Below are positions 1-22,636 of a stretch of 64,000 bases of DNA, in pieces; within the stretch, counting starts at the first letter, position 1, and the number at the start of each line of letters is the position of its first letter. The DNA comes from Chrysomallon squamiferum (Eukaryota; Mollusca; Gastropoda; Neomphalida; Peltospiridae). The stretch spans positions 34,312,683-34,376,682 of the forward strand of contig CM022671.1 of assembly GCA_012295275.1 (NCBI GenBank). Reading direction: 5' to 3'. The notes under the pieces are model-generated. The model ran no database searches. It saw only the letters and a list, made by a program, of their open reading frames with translations, and had not been told where the DNA came from. The translations under genes and the position numbers were made by a program.

Positions 1-309
1 CAGTCCATTGGGTCATCCAGCCCATCGCTGAAAGCATTAACCAGTCAGCGCCTTTCCTGGCACGGTCAAAGTTCAATACCGCACGTGATACCAACAGCAC
101 GTGACGTAGTAGCGAGAGATCCGTTTTACGCGAGCTGGGCTAAGGGTATAGCCCAAAGAGGTAAATACAAGCTGCAGGAAGTGTCTCGAAAACCGAAAAA
201 GGCGTTTAATACTGCCCCTGATGAATTAAACGTTACCAAGTTGACGCAGAAGGCGTCTCAGAATCTCCCGCCTCATCTGTCGAAGACTCGATTCAGCTGG
301 GAAGACTGA
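1..309 (+). CDS. 3' end of an unrecognised protein-coding gene (partial, last exon)
   Basis: Frame 1 is open from the first base of the window to a TGA at 307-309, giving 102 codons with no in-frame start that must be used, so this is probably the end of a gene that begins to the left. The visible C-terminus is basic and polar, contains a DPFYASWAK stretch, a KPKKAF stretch and ends in RFSWED. No domain is recognised and no transmembrane segment is visible. GC content is clearly higher than in the DNA that follows, which supports real coding sequence. The nearest downstream AATAAA is at 760-765, though such hexamers are frequent by chance here. The gene is convergent with RRP9. A splice acceptor inside the open stretch cannot be excluded, so the true exon start is unknown. 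Confidence 0.5.
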   Translation, partial: QSIGSSSPSLKALTSQRLSWHGQSSIPHVIPTARDVVARDPFYASWAKGIAQRGKYKLQEVSRKPKKAFNTAPDELNVTKLTQKASQNLPPHLSKTRFSWED

Positions 310-704
310 GACGGAAAGAAGAAAAAAGAAAACAAAGAGAACAAAAGACAACCAGATTGAACAGCAGACTAAGTGAAATATACCAATCGTCAGTAAAAAC
401 AATAGTGTTACGTACATTCTTGGCTGACCTCGTTTAACTCTTTATTTTTGTTGTTGTAATTTTTCCATCATGGATGCATCGCTTTTGCAGTTTTTATTTA
501 TTGTTTCTAAATACGGTTCACGCTAACTTTCTTTTTCTAAAACATTATTTATACTTATGTTTCAGTTTGTGATCTTTCTATCTATCTATCTTTCTTTGTT
601 ATTTATTTATTTATTTTTTATTGTTGTTTTAATCTGGATACTTCTGTAAACATACTACATATTTACCATATGCAAAATATTAAATGATGTATTTCATCTA
701 TTCC

Positions 705-740
<36 letters not shown>

Positions 741-922
741 TTTCAGGCCTTACAAAATTAATAAATGCAGTAACATTAATCTTGTTGGACTGCTTAATGC
801 ATAATGTAACCCACTAAGATTTGTTCCAACAAATTTAATATACACTGACATATATCAATATTAAATTATCTGTTTTAGTTACAGAGTACACTAATAATTT
901 CAAACATTATTTTAGAGGTCTA

Positions 923-1029
<107 letters not shown>

Positions 1030-3408
1030 ACCCACATGTACATACAGTTTATGAACCAACGTGCCCTTACTCAAAGGGTAAGAATAGTTGTAAATAGCAT
1101 CAATTGTTTGTATTTAAAAAAAAACTAAAAAAAATTTTCATATCTGTACATATCTGTACAGGATAATCATTAACCAAAAAACATCTTTTCTTTTATTTTT
1201 TTTTTTTTTTTTTTTTTTTCTTTCTTTATTTATTCATTTATTTACTTTCAGCCCATATTGTTAACAATCTCATTATATATTTTTTAATCATCTACATTAT
1301 TATGATTATAAATTGTTTTATTTCATTTGTGTACTAAAAATTTAATATTACTCTACTGTTAACTTTACTTACAATTTTTATTTCGCTTTTTATTTTTTAT
1401 TTTTTCTCTTAATGTATTTGCCTAATGAATTTTAACTCTTTTTTTCCCCTCACTTATTTAAAATATTAAATAAAAAAAGACAAAGATATTTTCATCGCAA
1501 ATAAATTATAACACAAGAATTAAAATGTCTATTAACAATAAATTATTATATAATCGTATTTATTTATTAAAGTAGATAATTCAGAAATGCTTTTGTTGTT
1601 TATGGGGATATAAAACAAATATATCATCGATTAAAATGTAAAGATCGATAATTTTAGATAAACCTTTCTTATATATCTTTTGTCTTTGTGTCTGTCATAC
1701 ATCAGATATTTAATCATTTAGTCATATATAAAAATAAAATAAAAAAATAAAAACAATAATATAAAATAATAAATAAAAAATGTTTGTAGAAAAAATAAGA
1801 AAAGAAAAAATCACTTTATTTGCTCGTTTTGTTTTTATTTTTATTAAGCGTTTTTAATTTGCTTCGTTTGGATTGGCTTTTCTAACAAACATTTCTTTAT
1901 TTATTTATTTTATTTTATTTTATCTTTATTGGGTTTTTTAAAAATATTTTTCGAGTCAGTAACATGTGTGGAAATACTAAAGTTATGCTTTAAATTGATT
2001 TTATTTTTCTTACTGCTGTTTGGAGATTTTGTTAAATAAACACACACACACGCACTCACGCACGCATACAAAATTCAATAAATTCTTTTAAAATTAATTT
2101 TATGTTTATTTTATTTTTGAACAATGTATATATATATATATAAATGGATAAATAAATAAAGCTGTAATTAAAATTTTTTAAATTATATCCAAGGAACAAA
2201 ATAAATATATAAATATTAGTAATGAAAACAGAAACACAGGCCGCCCTTGTTTTACGTTTCTGATGAGTTATCATTTCTGCGCTGAAGCGTTCTGTTGTAC
2301 TAGTAGCCAACAGGGATATCGGTTGCCCCCAAATCACTGGTCTTTCACTTTGAAAATAACTGAAAAATAAGAAAACTCATAATAATAATAATAAATAAAT
2401 AAACAATAAAAAATAAAGAACAGAAAATGAAGAAAAATAAAATCATTTCATGGATTTTGAAAAGATTTAAATATGGCGTAAAATCTTTGCTTTTGTTCGT
2501 TTCCTTTGTCTTGTGTTTTGAGTTTAGCCTACATCTGAGCCTGTTTCCTGATAGAAATTTTAGACCTAACCCGACTCTGTATTATATATACAAAATGTGA
2601 TTTTCTTCTCTTTTTTTTTCTATCAAAAATCAATTCCAAAATGTTTTGTTCTACAAATGCACCCAGTCCGATCTCTTCTGGTAATGTTTGGAATGACTGA
2701 TTGATTTTGACTGTGGCGCCCTCTTTCGACGTCTCAAATCTTTCAAAGCCAATCGCATCAGTGAAAATATGTTTTAAATTTCTTTTTGTTTCAAATAATT
2801 GAAGAAATTTTTTTTTTTTTTTTTTTTTTAAGCGGTTATTATTATTATTATTATTCGGGATATGTTCTGTAAATCGCAAAGCGGCCGATTTAATCAAACC
2901 GTCGTAAAAACAGGGCAGCTTGTAACAACATCAAATAAATAAATAAATGTTTGTCGATCCTGTGACGTTATCTTCCAGTAACAAAAAGCAGATACATTTA
3001 CAATACAAAAACTGGAAACACTCGCTGGATTAGCAACGACTACTACGACGTCGTGAAACCTAAAATGATAATAACAACAACTACAGCAACGGAAGATGAA
3101 TTTGGCTCTGTATGTACGTTGTCACTGTTGCAATAGCTAATGGAATATTCTCCAACCCAAGGGTCAGGTCTACGGATGTTTTATATGAACGATATCAAAC
3201 GTTTTTGCTTGATACGAAAATAAACTTGCTTGTATATGTCTGTTTCGACAAAATGTTTTGAAGTTTATACTTATTAGTGGTGATTCTAATTTTATTTTGC
3301 TTTATTATTTATTTTTATTTCTTGTTGGAATTATTTATTATTTAAGTTACATTTCAGCAGTATAGTATTTTTTATATTTTTGATTTTGATTTATTTATTT
3401 ATTTATTT

Positions 3409-3414
<6 letters not shown>

Positions 3415-3471
<57 letters not shown>
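3415..3471. repeat. (ATT)n microsatellite
   Basis: About 19 ATT units sit in TTTA-rich DNA, followed by a GGTGGTGG stretch. Confidence 0.95.
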
Positions 3472-3472
<1 letters not shown>

Positions 3473-4624
3473 GATGGTGGTGGTGTTTTTTATTTGTTAT
3501 ATATTTATTTATTTTACTCATTTCTTATTTGATTTATTTCTTATTTATTTTTTTACTTATTTTTTTTATTTTATATAATTTTATATTTTTGTTGTTGTTG
3601 TTTTTTGTTTTCTAATTTCAGGAGATTAAATCTACTTTACCATAATTTAACATCAAAGTAGCATTTATTTATTTATTTATTTATTTATATATTTATTCTA
3701 TATTTTATTTTAATTATTATTATTTTTTTTTATTATATTCTTTTTGTTTTGTTGTTTGGGTTTTAATAAAAGAAGAAAAGAAATAATACTGCATGCATAA
3801 TCAAATTAAAGTTTTAAAAATCATCTGTTTCAAATATTTTTCAGTGTACGATAGAAATGATATGATTTTCGGTTTCGGTAAACTTTGTGTATTTCGCATT
3901 CGTTCTGTTTTCACAGTTACAGAAGAAATGTCTGTCTGTCTGCCTGTTTGCCTGTCTGGTCTGTCTCTCACTGATTTTTTTTCTCTATTTTAACAAAAAA
4001 TAATAATAATTTTTTTTTAAAGAATTTATGACTACAGTAAACTTTTGGTAAATAAATACTAGTTTTTTTTTTCTCTCTCTTTTAAATAAATTCATATGTA
4101 TTTTATATATATATAATTTTTTGTCATGTACATAAATTAAACTGTTTATATGTATGATCGAACCCAGGGCAACTGTGTATAGTTTAAATCGAATCTGGAC
4201 TAATTATTGTTTTTAAAATAATTTTTACAAATAAAAAAGAATATACATTTTCTTTCAGGAAATGTACCTTTTTATCCCTTTTTTATTTTTCTAAACTAAT
4301 TTATTATTATTATATGTAATATGTGTTTATTTATGTAAAATATATTTTTCAAGTTGTAGTTAATAATAATGAATGTAACAACGACAGTACTACTACTACT
4401 ACTAATAATAATGTTGGAGTTTAAATAAATAATAATAAATACAAAATAATAAAAAGTAAAAATGTCATCTTTTTTACGAGCAGTATACACAACTAATTTT
4501 GCCGATTTAAATATTTTATATATATATATTTTTGTTTATTTATTTATTAATAATATTATTATTTTATATTTAGTTTCTGTTTTTTTATTTATTTATTTAT
4601 TTATTATTCTTCTTGTTATTCCTA

Positions 4625-4677
<53 letters not shown>

Positions 4678-5733
4678 GTTGTTGTTATTATTATTTTATT
4701 TCAATATACAGGGTTGTTATGAAATATCTACGTACTTAATAATTTACAAAACAGTGTAAAGAAATGTAAGATCTTGGTTTACATCATGTAAATGTATATC
4801 ACGCGTACAGTCGCATTCACAAGATTAAAGAAATTGAATTTCACAGATGCACTATAATTAAACCACACGTGCAAACCGATTTATAAATTTTAAAAAAGTG
4901 CTGTACCGTATTCTAGTGACAACTTCAACTCTATACATAATAGAATCCTTAATAAATGAAATATAACCTTCAAAAATCTATACGAGAAGCTTCTTGACTT
5001 AATATACATTTTAAAACTCAATGAAAAATGATGAACAGAACTTTTCAGATAGCGGTTTTCCGAAAGGCAGATAAATGGACTCTATTACCGGCATAGATTA
5101 TTATTATTATTTATTTATTATTAATTTTTTTTTTTTCTGATGTTATTACGTTTTTATAAATTACATTCTGTAGTTGTTATATCATATTTCCATAAGTAAA
5201 TGAACATTTAACACCCTTGTGTTTTTTGTACATTAAAATTTATTATGCGAAATATGTGTGTGTGTGTGTGTGTGTGTGTGCTATGAGGATGCTATGGATT
5301 ATAAGCATGGGACATTTATAAACTGGATAAAGACACTGCAAAATGCAATTATCAAGAACTGATTCTGTGACCACATCTCAGATGCTTAAGAACTGGTTTT
5401 TTGCTTGCTAAGGTCAGTAATCCATTCTGGTTCCAGAAGGGAAGAATTTAATAACATGAAAAATCTGTACTGTGTACTGTCTGTATATTTGTTGGTATTA
5501 AATAAAATGTAAAATTAGAATTATGGCAGCCTGAGAACAACTGAACCAGAAGATTAACACACAAAAAATTTACCATACAACGGTAGAAATTAAATTTTAC
5601 ATATATATATATATATATATAACAACAATGCACACAATTAATTATATACAAAATCAGTTTTCACCATAGCATGTTCTCAGCTCTACTCAAAGACAAAGGT
5701 ATGTGTTTGTCTTTTGAGTTATAATAATTAGTA

Positions 5734-5776
<43 letters not shown>

Positions 5777-5951
5777 GAATAAAAATAATTAAAAAAAAAA
5801 CCTCTCTCATTATCCCTAAGGTTCGTAACTATGAACAAGTATGACTCCACCAAACTGCAGACAAAATATACAAATGTCATTAATTTAAATACTCATCCTT
5901 CATTCTAAATACACATAAAACAAAACTTCAAAATAGATAAAAACAATATTT

Positions 5952-5957
5952 TTTATT
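5952..5957 (-). terminator. Candidate poly(A) signal of RRP9
   Basis: Plus-strand TTTATT reads AATAAA on the minus strand, about 41 nt after the RRP9 stop codon. It is the first such hexamer downstream, but these hexamers are common by chance in this AT-rich DNA. Confidence 0.4.
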
Positions 5958-5997
5958 ACATACAGTTATTTACTTATTCTATTTTGTGTTTTTTGTT

Positions 5998-17327
<11,330 letters not shown>

Positions 17328-19096
17328 AATTCCAAAATATCTGTAAAGCGAAAACAAAATACACGTGCTATCCTCGATAAGATTCAATGACTAGAGACGT
17401 CTAAATAAATCGAGACTATAAGAATTATCTCCCTTGTACTATAAAAATAATTACGTGTATGGCGTAGCCAAAAACAAACAAACAAACAAAATAATAATAA
17501 AATAAAATAAAATAAAATAAAATAAAATAAATAATAATAAACGTAATAAAGCAATACTTATTAAGAGATTAAGAAGAAGAAACAAACACTAACACTAACG
17601 AACTTCAGTTTTTATTGCTGTTGGAGTTGTTTGACACTACAACGCCGTCATATTATTTCGTCTTCATTTCAAGCGGCTGAACTCGGAACTGAATTTTTAA
17701 AATTATTATTATTATTATTATTACTATTATTATTTTATATATATGTTATATTTTATAGGCTACTTTTGACTGAATAACAATTAACAAACAAGGTATGCAG
17801 CCTTCAGTGATTTCTAGCTTTTAATAGGTCTGGAAAGGCACATCCCATGTTTAAAAGCTATTAGTCTAATGACACCATCATATACAGCACCACGTAGTCA
17901 AACCAATCCTCTTACCCACACGTTAATCTACAATATATCACACACAGCTTTAACAATAAATTTAATATTTCTGCCACCATGATTAAAAAAACTAAAAAAA
18001 ACCTAATAATAATAATAATAATAAAAATTAAAAAAAATTACTACAAACAAAATTAAAAACAAAAACTAATTTAAAAAGTTTAATTACTCTCCCGTAAAAA
18101 AAAATAAATAATAATAATAATATAAAAAAAAATAAAAACACCCAACAACCACACAATAACTTTCAAATTTGTTTTTAATTTATTTATTGTATATTTTTAA
18201 AATAACCTATTTCTTAGCTTATACATGCATACATACGTACAAACATACATACGCAGTTTTAATATCTATCGATCGTATTAAAAGAAAAATAGAAAGAGGT
18301 CAATACCGGACAATAGTTGGAACTTAAGTGCTACAAAGTTTAACCTGCGAAGGCAATAACGTAAATATGTTACATGATAATAAAATATCGTTTTGTAAAA
18401 TTTTACGACGCTCTAACGTAGTTTTGAAATCAATGGACTCATTTCAACTGTTAACTTTTCACTAAAAGCATCACACGTTGCAGTTGCATTCTGCGATCTA
18501 ATTATGCAGATCCGTATTTAAAATACTTGCGTTGCGAAATATCAATCCATTTCTCATGCAGTTAACGTTTAGAAATGCTACGGTAAATTATCATAAAACC
18601 AATTATTTTGGAAAGTTTTCTATCTTAATGTTGTATAAGCAGTTGTAGGTGTTTTTCCTCGAATACATCTCAAATATTATACGGTATGTAAATTTATTTT
18701 AAATGTTCTGTTTATTTATTTATTTATTATTTGTTTTAATTCCTGAAAGGGAAGAGTGCATTTCTGTATAATCTCTGATTAGGTATATATTTACATCTTT
18801 GAATGTGTGTTTCTGTGTGTGTGTGTTTGTTTTATATACATTATACGAATATAAATATATATATAGACAGATAGACAGACACAGACAGACAGACAGATAT
18901 ATACATATTTAATATTTCTTGGACATTAACTAACTGACTTAATGCAAAGAAACCAAAATAAACAGCTATAGCAATGATGATGGTGATGATGATGATGATG
19001 ATGATAATAATAACTATTAGAAATATAATAAATAACAACAATGAGATCTGTGTAATTACTTTGTCATTTTTTTTTTTTATTCTGTTTTATTTATTC
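17328..19096. other. Intergenic region between divergent RRP9 and glycosyltransferase copy A
   Basis: The two genes are transcribed away from each other. The RRP9 promoter should lie in about 17,330-17,700. That stretch contains a CACGTG at about 17,363 and a TATCTCCCTT at about 17,425. Both are seen in the sequence, but their function is not shown. The rest is AT-rich with AAT and AAAAT runs. No further gene was seen. Confidence 0.5.
18684..18685 (+). other. Candidate 5'UTR splice donor of copy A
   Basis: ACG followed by GTATGT lies about 410 bp upstream of the clear acceptor at 19,097-19,098. It would end a short noncoding first exon. The pairing is inferred only from position and from the analogous layout in the minus-strand copies. 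Confidence 0.3.
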
Positions 19097-19104
19097 AGGT
19101 TACG

Positions 19105-20163
19105 ATGAAGCTGAGCTTCGTGTTTGGTTTTCTAAGAAAACTGGGAAGAATTCGTTCAATTTCTATATTTATGGTCATCTGTCTTCCACTTCTCATGCTA
19201 ATCTCGAAAGTTTCAGTCTTCAGCACCAGAAACAAACTATCAGTCGATGACATTATTAAACACAATAGATCTCTGAGTTTTCTACCATCGTTCAGCAGAA
19301 TAGAAAACTCAACATCACAAGCGAAAATACTGATAGAATATATTATCAACCCACACCATTTCACGTACATTCATAAACCTGTCAATCTTTGCAAAGGAAA
19401 GAAAGTGTTTATCATAACATATATCCACAGTTCTCCAGAAAATTTTCATAAACGCCAAACAATCAGGAAAACATGGGGAAACATAAAACGGTTTGTGAAA
19501 GAAACAATTCTCGTTGTGTTCATCATGGGACAAGTGGACGACCACGACGTCATGCGGTCGGTGAAGAACGAATCTGAATTTTATGGCGACATCGTACAAG
19601 AAGATTTCAAGGATTCCTATCGCAACTTAACCTACAAGGCGATAGCTGGGTTAAAATGGGTGTCCACGTACTGCAGTCAGGCCGTGTACGTTCTCAAAAC
19701 AGACGATGACATCTTCGTCAACTGGTTTATATTCTTGCCCTACATACAGTCTCGCATTGAATATTCGTACAGAAACGTTGACTGGATCCTGTGCGCTGTA
19801 ATAACGCGAGGTGAAGTAATTCGCAATAATCAGTCTAAGTGGTACGTCAGTAAAAAAGAACACCCGTCTGATGTTTACGAAACTTACTGCTCCGGGTCCG
19901 CTTTCTTAATCACCCCAAGGGTCGCGCGGAAATTATACGAGGTTTCGCTCACCACCCCTTTCTTCTGGATCGACGACATTTACATCACAGGACATCTAGT
20001 CAGCAAGCTGAACATCCGTCACTTAATTTTCAACAGCGCCTACGTTTTCTCGTCCTGCCTAATGGCATTTAAACTGGACGTGAAACATAACTACGTTTTC
20101 TACCACACAGATACTGAAACTATGGTTTTCTTTTGGAATAATTTGACTTCATGGAGAGTTTGA
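19105..20163 (+). CDS. Copy A: GT31 beta-1,3-galactosyltransferase-like, type II membrane protein
   Basis: A 352-residue single coding exon. GT31 enzymes add galactose or N-acetyl-hexosamine in beta-1,3 linkage from UDP-sugars in the Golgi lumen. Visible features are a basic cytosolic tail and a hydrophobic anchor at about residues 17-35, then the stem and the motifs RQTIRKTWG, VFIMGQ, YGDIVQEDF, KTDDDIFVN (metal-binding DxD), YCSGSAFL and WIDDIYITG. The ATG lies 6 bp after a pyrimidine-rich acceptor (TTTATTCAG, AG at 19,097-98), so the start is well placed behind a 5'UTR intron. Copy A is in the opposite orientation to B-J. Its central part (about residues 90-205) is almost identical to theirs even at silent sites, while its N-terminus, the window after the DxD and the C-terminal 60 residues differ strongly. 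The exact sugar specificity cannot be read from the sequence. Confidence 0.9.
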   Translation: MKLSFVFGFLRKLGRIRSISIFMVICLPLLMLISKVSVFSTRNKLSVDDIIKHNRSLSFLPSFSRIENSTSQAKILIEYIINPHHFTYIHKPVNLCKGKKVFIITYIHSSPENFHKRQTIRKTWGNIKRFVKETILVVFIMGQVDDHDVMRSVKNESEFYGDIVQEDFKDSYRNLTYKAIAGLKWVSTYCSQAVYVLKTDDDIFVNWFIFLPYIQSRIEYSYRNVDWILCAVITRGEVIRNNQSKWYVSKKEHPSDVYETYCSGSAFLITPRVARKLYEVSLTTPFFWIDDIYITGHLVSKLNIRHLIFNSAYVFSSCLMAFKLDVKHNYVFYHTDTETMVFFWNNLTSWRV

Positions 20164-20570
20164 ATTTGGTGATATGATTTTAAAATAATTATCTTCGTTT
20201 GTGCTGTTCAGATGTTTAAATTATTTTCATCAATATTTAGTTCATATGATTTTTGTCGATCCTCGTTGACAAATTGATCAAGGACACTAAATTATATAAG
20301 ATTATTAACAGATTACGATTAACATTTACGATAAGTTTACGACTTTTTCGGTTTTAGTTCTTTCTCATATCCAATTTCAGTATTCATACGTAAACCGGTA
20401 CACACACAGGCACAGAATACAAAAACACGCATATGCTCATGTATTTTATTTATTTCGTTTTAATATCGATTACACTAATTACAGGATCGATATTGATCCA
20501 AAGGATATAACTATTTAGCTGTTGTTGAAACTGTTCTTTGTATTCCTTGTAGCAGATTGAATTCAGCTGA

Positions 20571-20576
20571 AATAAA
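20571..20576 (+). terminator. Candidate poly(A) signal of copy A
   Basis: AATAAA about 410 nt after the stop codon. Confidence 0.35.
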
Positions 20577-20724
20577 TATTAATTTTAATCTAGTCAATTA
20601 TTTAGTTATTTATTCCGTTATTAGAAATTTGTACACAACCCTGAATTAGAATGTTACATTACAATATAGAACAAATTATATATCAAACAACACCATACAC
20701 TTTATTTAAAATAATAATGTATTG

Positions 20725-20960
20725 GAGAATGCAGGGATTTTTCAGAGGAGAGTTAGAAACTTTTTTAGAGAAAGACGTACATATTTCTCTGCAGAGCTAA
20801 AGATTTCTTTTAATTTTTTTTTTTTTTTTTTTTAATTTTTTTTAGAGAAAGTCTTAATTACGTCACTGGAGGGCTGAGATATTTTAATCGATTAAACGTG
20901 AATTCTCTTTTGCACAACTAAAGGTATTTTATTAGAGAAGATCTGAGTATTTCATTACAG
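20725..20960. repeat. Degenerate TTATTAGAGAA minisatellite, left edge copy
   Basis: Imperfect units with the motifs TTTAGAGAAAG, TCACTGGAGGGCTGAGATA and TTATTAGAGAAGA. These are the same motifs found upstream of every array copy, so this is a remnant of an array unit on the 3' side of copy A. Confidence 0.7.
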
Positions 20961-21288
20961 AATACCTAGTCAAATTTTTATTAGAAACTTCACTTCAGGC
21001 CTGGGTAGGCTGAGATTTGTTAACAACTTGCTTACGACCGTTTCTGGATGAGCCTCAATAACGACCTGTAACTGAAAATAACCGTGTGACATTAATTTGA
21101 TCTGTGTCATTCAGCAATTTGTGTTTAGGAAGAAAAAATACAACGTGTCATTATGTAGAAAGAAGAAACATGGCTGATTAAAGAAACAGAGGTCTGTTTC
21201 ACTTCTGTATAACGACGTGTCAGTCAGAATAATTATATGGGTGACTGTTTGACCACAGTGTTTTGTGACTCACGGGAATTTCTTAAAT

Positions 21289-21339
21289 GTATGTATGTAT
21301 GTATGTATGTATGTATGTATATATGTGTGTGTGTGTGCA

Positions 21340-21385
<46 letters not shown>

Positions 21386-21391
21386 TGTGTG
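21289..21391. repeat. (GTAT)n-(GT)n compound microsatellite
   Basis: About eight ATGT/GTAT units are followed by a long GT run with a few interruptions. Confidence 0.95.
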
Positions 21392-21484
21392 ACGTAAGAA
21401 TCTTCCGCTTGTAAATGTCACTTGTATCTGTCTGTTGATTCATTTGCCGAATCAACAAAAAACGTGTGAATTGCGAGATATATT

Positions 21485-21690
21485 AACACTCGGGAGAGGG
21501 TGGTGGGTGTTACGGTCTCTTGTTTCGCAGAACGATCTGGCGACAGATGTCTAGGGACAAGGTCCGTAACACGTCGCAAATCCCTTCTCTTTCTTGTAAA
21601 AGCCCGGAGATTTCTTTTGTTAGCGGAAAACCGCGGAACGGTTCCCGTAGAACGGTCGCTATCCCCTGAACACACCTGGTAACCAATTAC
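21485..21690. other. CG-rich patch of unknown nature
   Basis: About 200 bp rich in CG dinucleotides (for example GGAAAACCGCGGAACGG) within DNA that is otherwise AT-rich. A minus-strand frame of 114 codons (21762-21418) crosses it, but no domain is recognised. No tRNA-like fold was identified by eye. It may be a gene fragment, a transposon fragment or a promoter-like island. Confidence 0.3.
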
Positions 21691-22004
21691 AGACAGATTT
21701 GCTGTTTTCGTTGTATTAACCCGCATCTGACTGATGTGACAGATTACAGTATTTCTAGTCATCTGTATTAGTCTTTACTACTATACTGAATGTTCAACGC
21801 TAGTGCGAATACAGTTTTTAAACATGTCTTGTGTTTGTTGTATGCTAGTGTAGAAAAACGTGAAACAGTATTTATAATATAGTGCATACACAGATCCCAT
21901 ATCTTATAACCCTGGAGCAAACCAACTCGAGAAGTAAACTGCCCGAGACAAACAAACAAAGATATGTCTTTATACATTAAATTTGACAACCGATAAAAAA
22001 AAAA

Positions 22005-22345
22005 AGTGAAGATGTTATTTAACTTCGTTAACGACGACACATAAAACGACATTTTACCAACGTGCAGTGCTTTTGAAAGTCGCATAGAAGAGAATTAAGT
22101 AGCAGTATGAAAAGGCATTCAGACGCAACAATTACTGCAGAAATTTCCAATGTTTATATAAATTACCAATAGTCTGCGAAATCATGCAGTAGATTCATGT
22201 TAATCCCATTGTAATGTAAAATTATTGTATATTAGAATATAAGTATTCTACTTACGTAAACCTTAATTTACTTCGGTAACGTGCACTGATCGATATAGTA
22301 TAACTACAGATATCTACATAGTGTCTACAGTATACAAGCAATACG
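22005..22345. repeat. Orphan copy of the array's conserved intergenic block
   Basis: This matches the block that sits upstream of the array genes, from AACTTCGTTAACGACGACAC through CTACTTACGTAAACC to TACAGATATCTACATAG. It directly abuts the 3' flank of copy B and has no minus-strand gene to its left. It therefore marks the left breakpoint of the array. Confidence 0.75.
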
Positions 22346-22527
22346 TCTATGGTATATCTGTCGTAGCAATCATTAAATAAGTATGACTTTGTTCAGAAAC
22401 AGTTTAGGGTCATTCTAGCATATCCTTTTTAGATGTATGTATGTATGTACTTATGCATGTGTGTACGTGTCTGTTTATGTATGTGTGAATGTACGTGATA
22501 AAGAAACCCATAAATACCACTTGAATA

Positions 22528-22533
22528 TTTATT
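22528..22533 (-). terminator. Candidate poly(A) signal of copy B
   Basis: Minus-strand AATAAA about 104 nt after the stop. It is absent at this place in the other copies, where the usual hexamer lies farther downstream within ACTTTATTTAG. Confidence 0.35.
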
Positions 22534-22636
22534 ACTTCGATGCGAAAGAAAATAACATTATCAAAGAAACAAACAATTGATCTACATGAATATTAAATTA
22601 TACAAGAAAATAAGTAAAGACGATCTATCAACTTCT

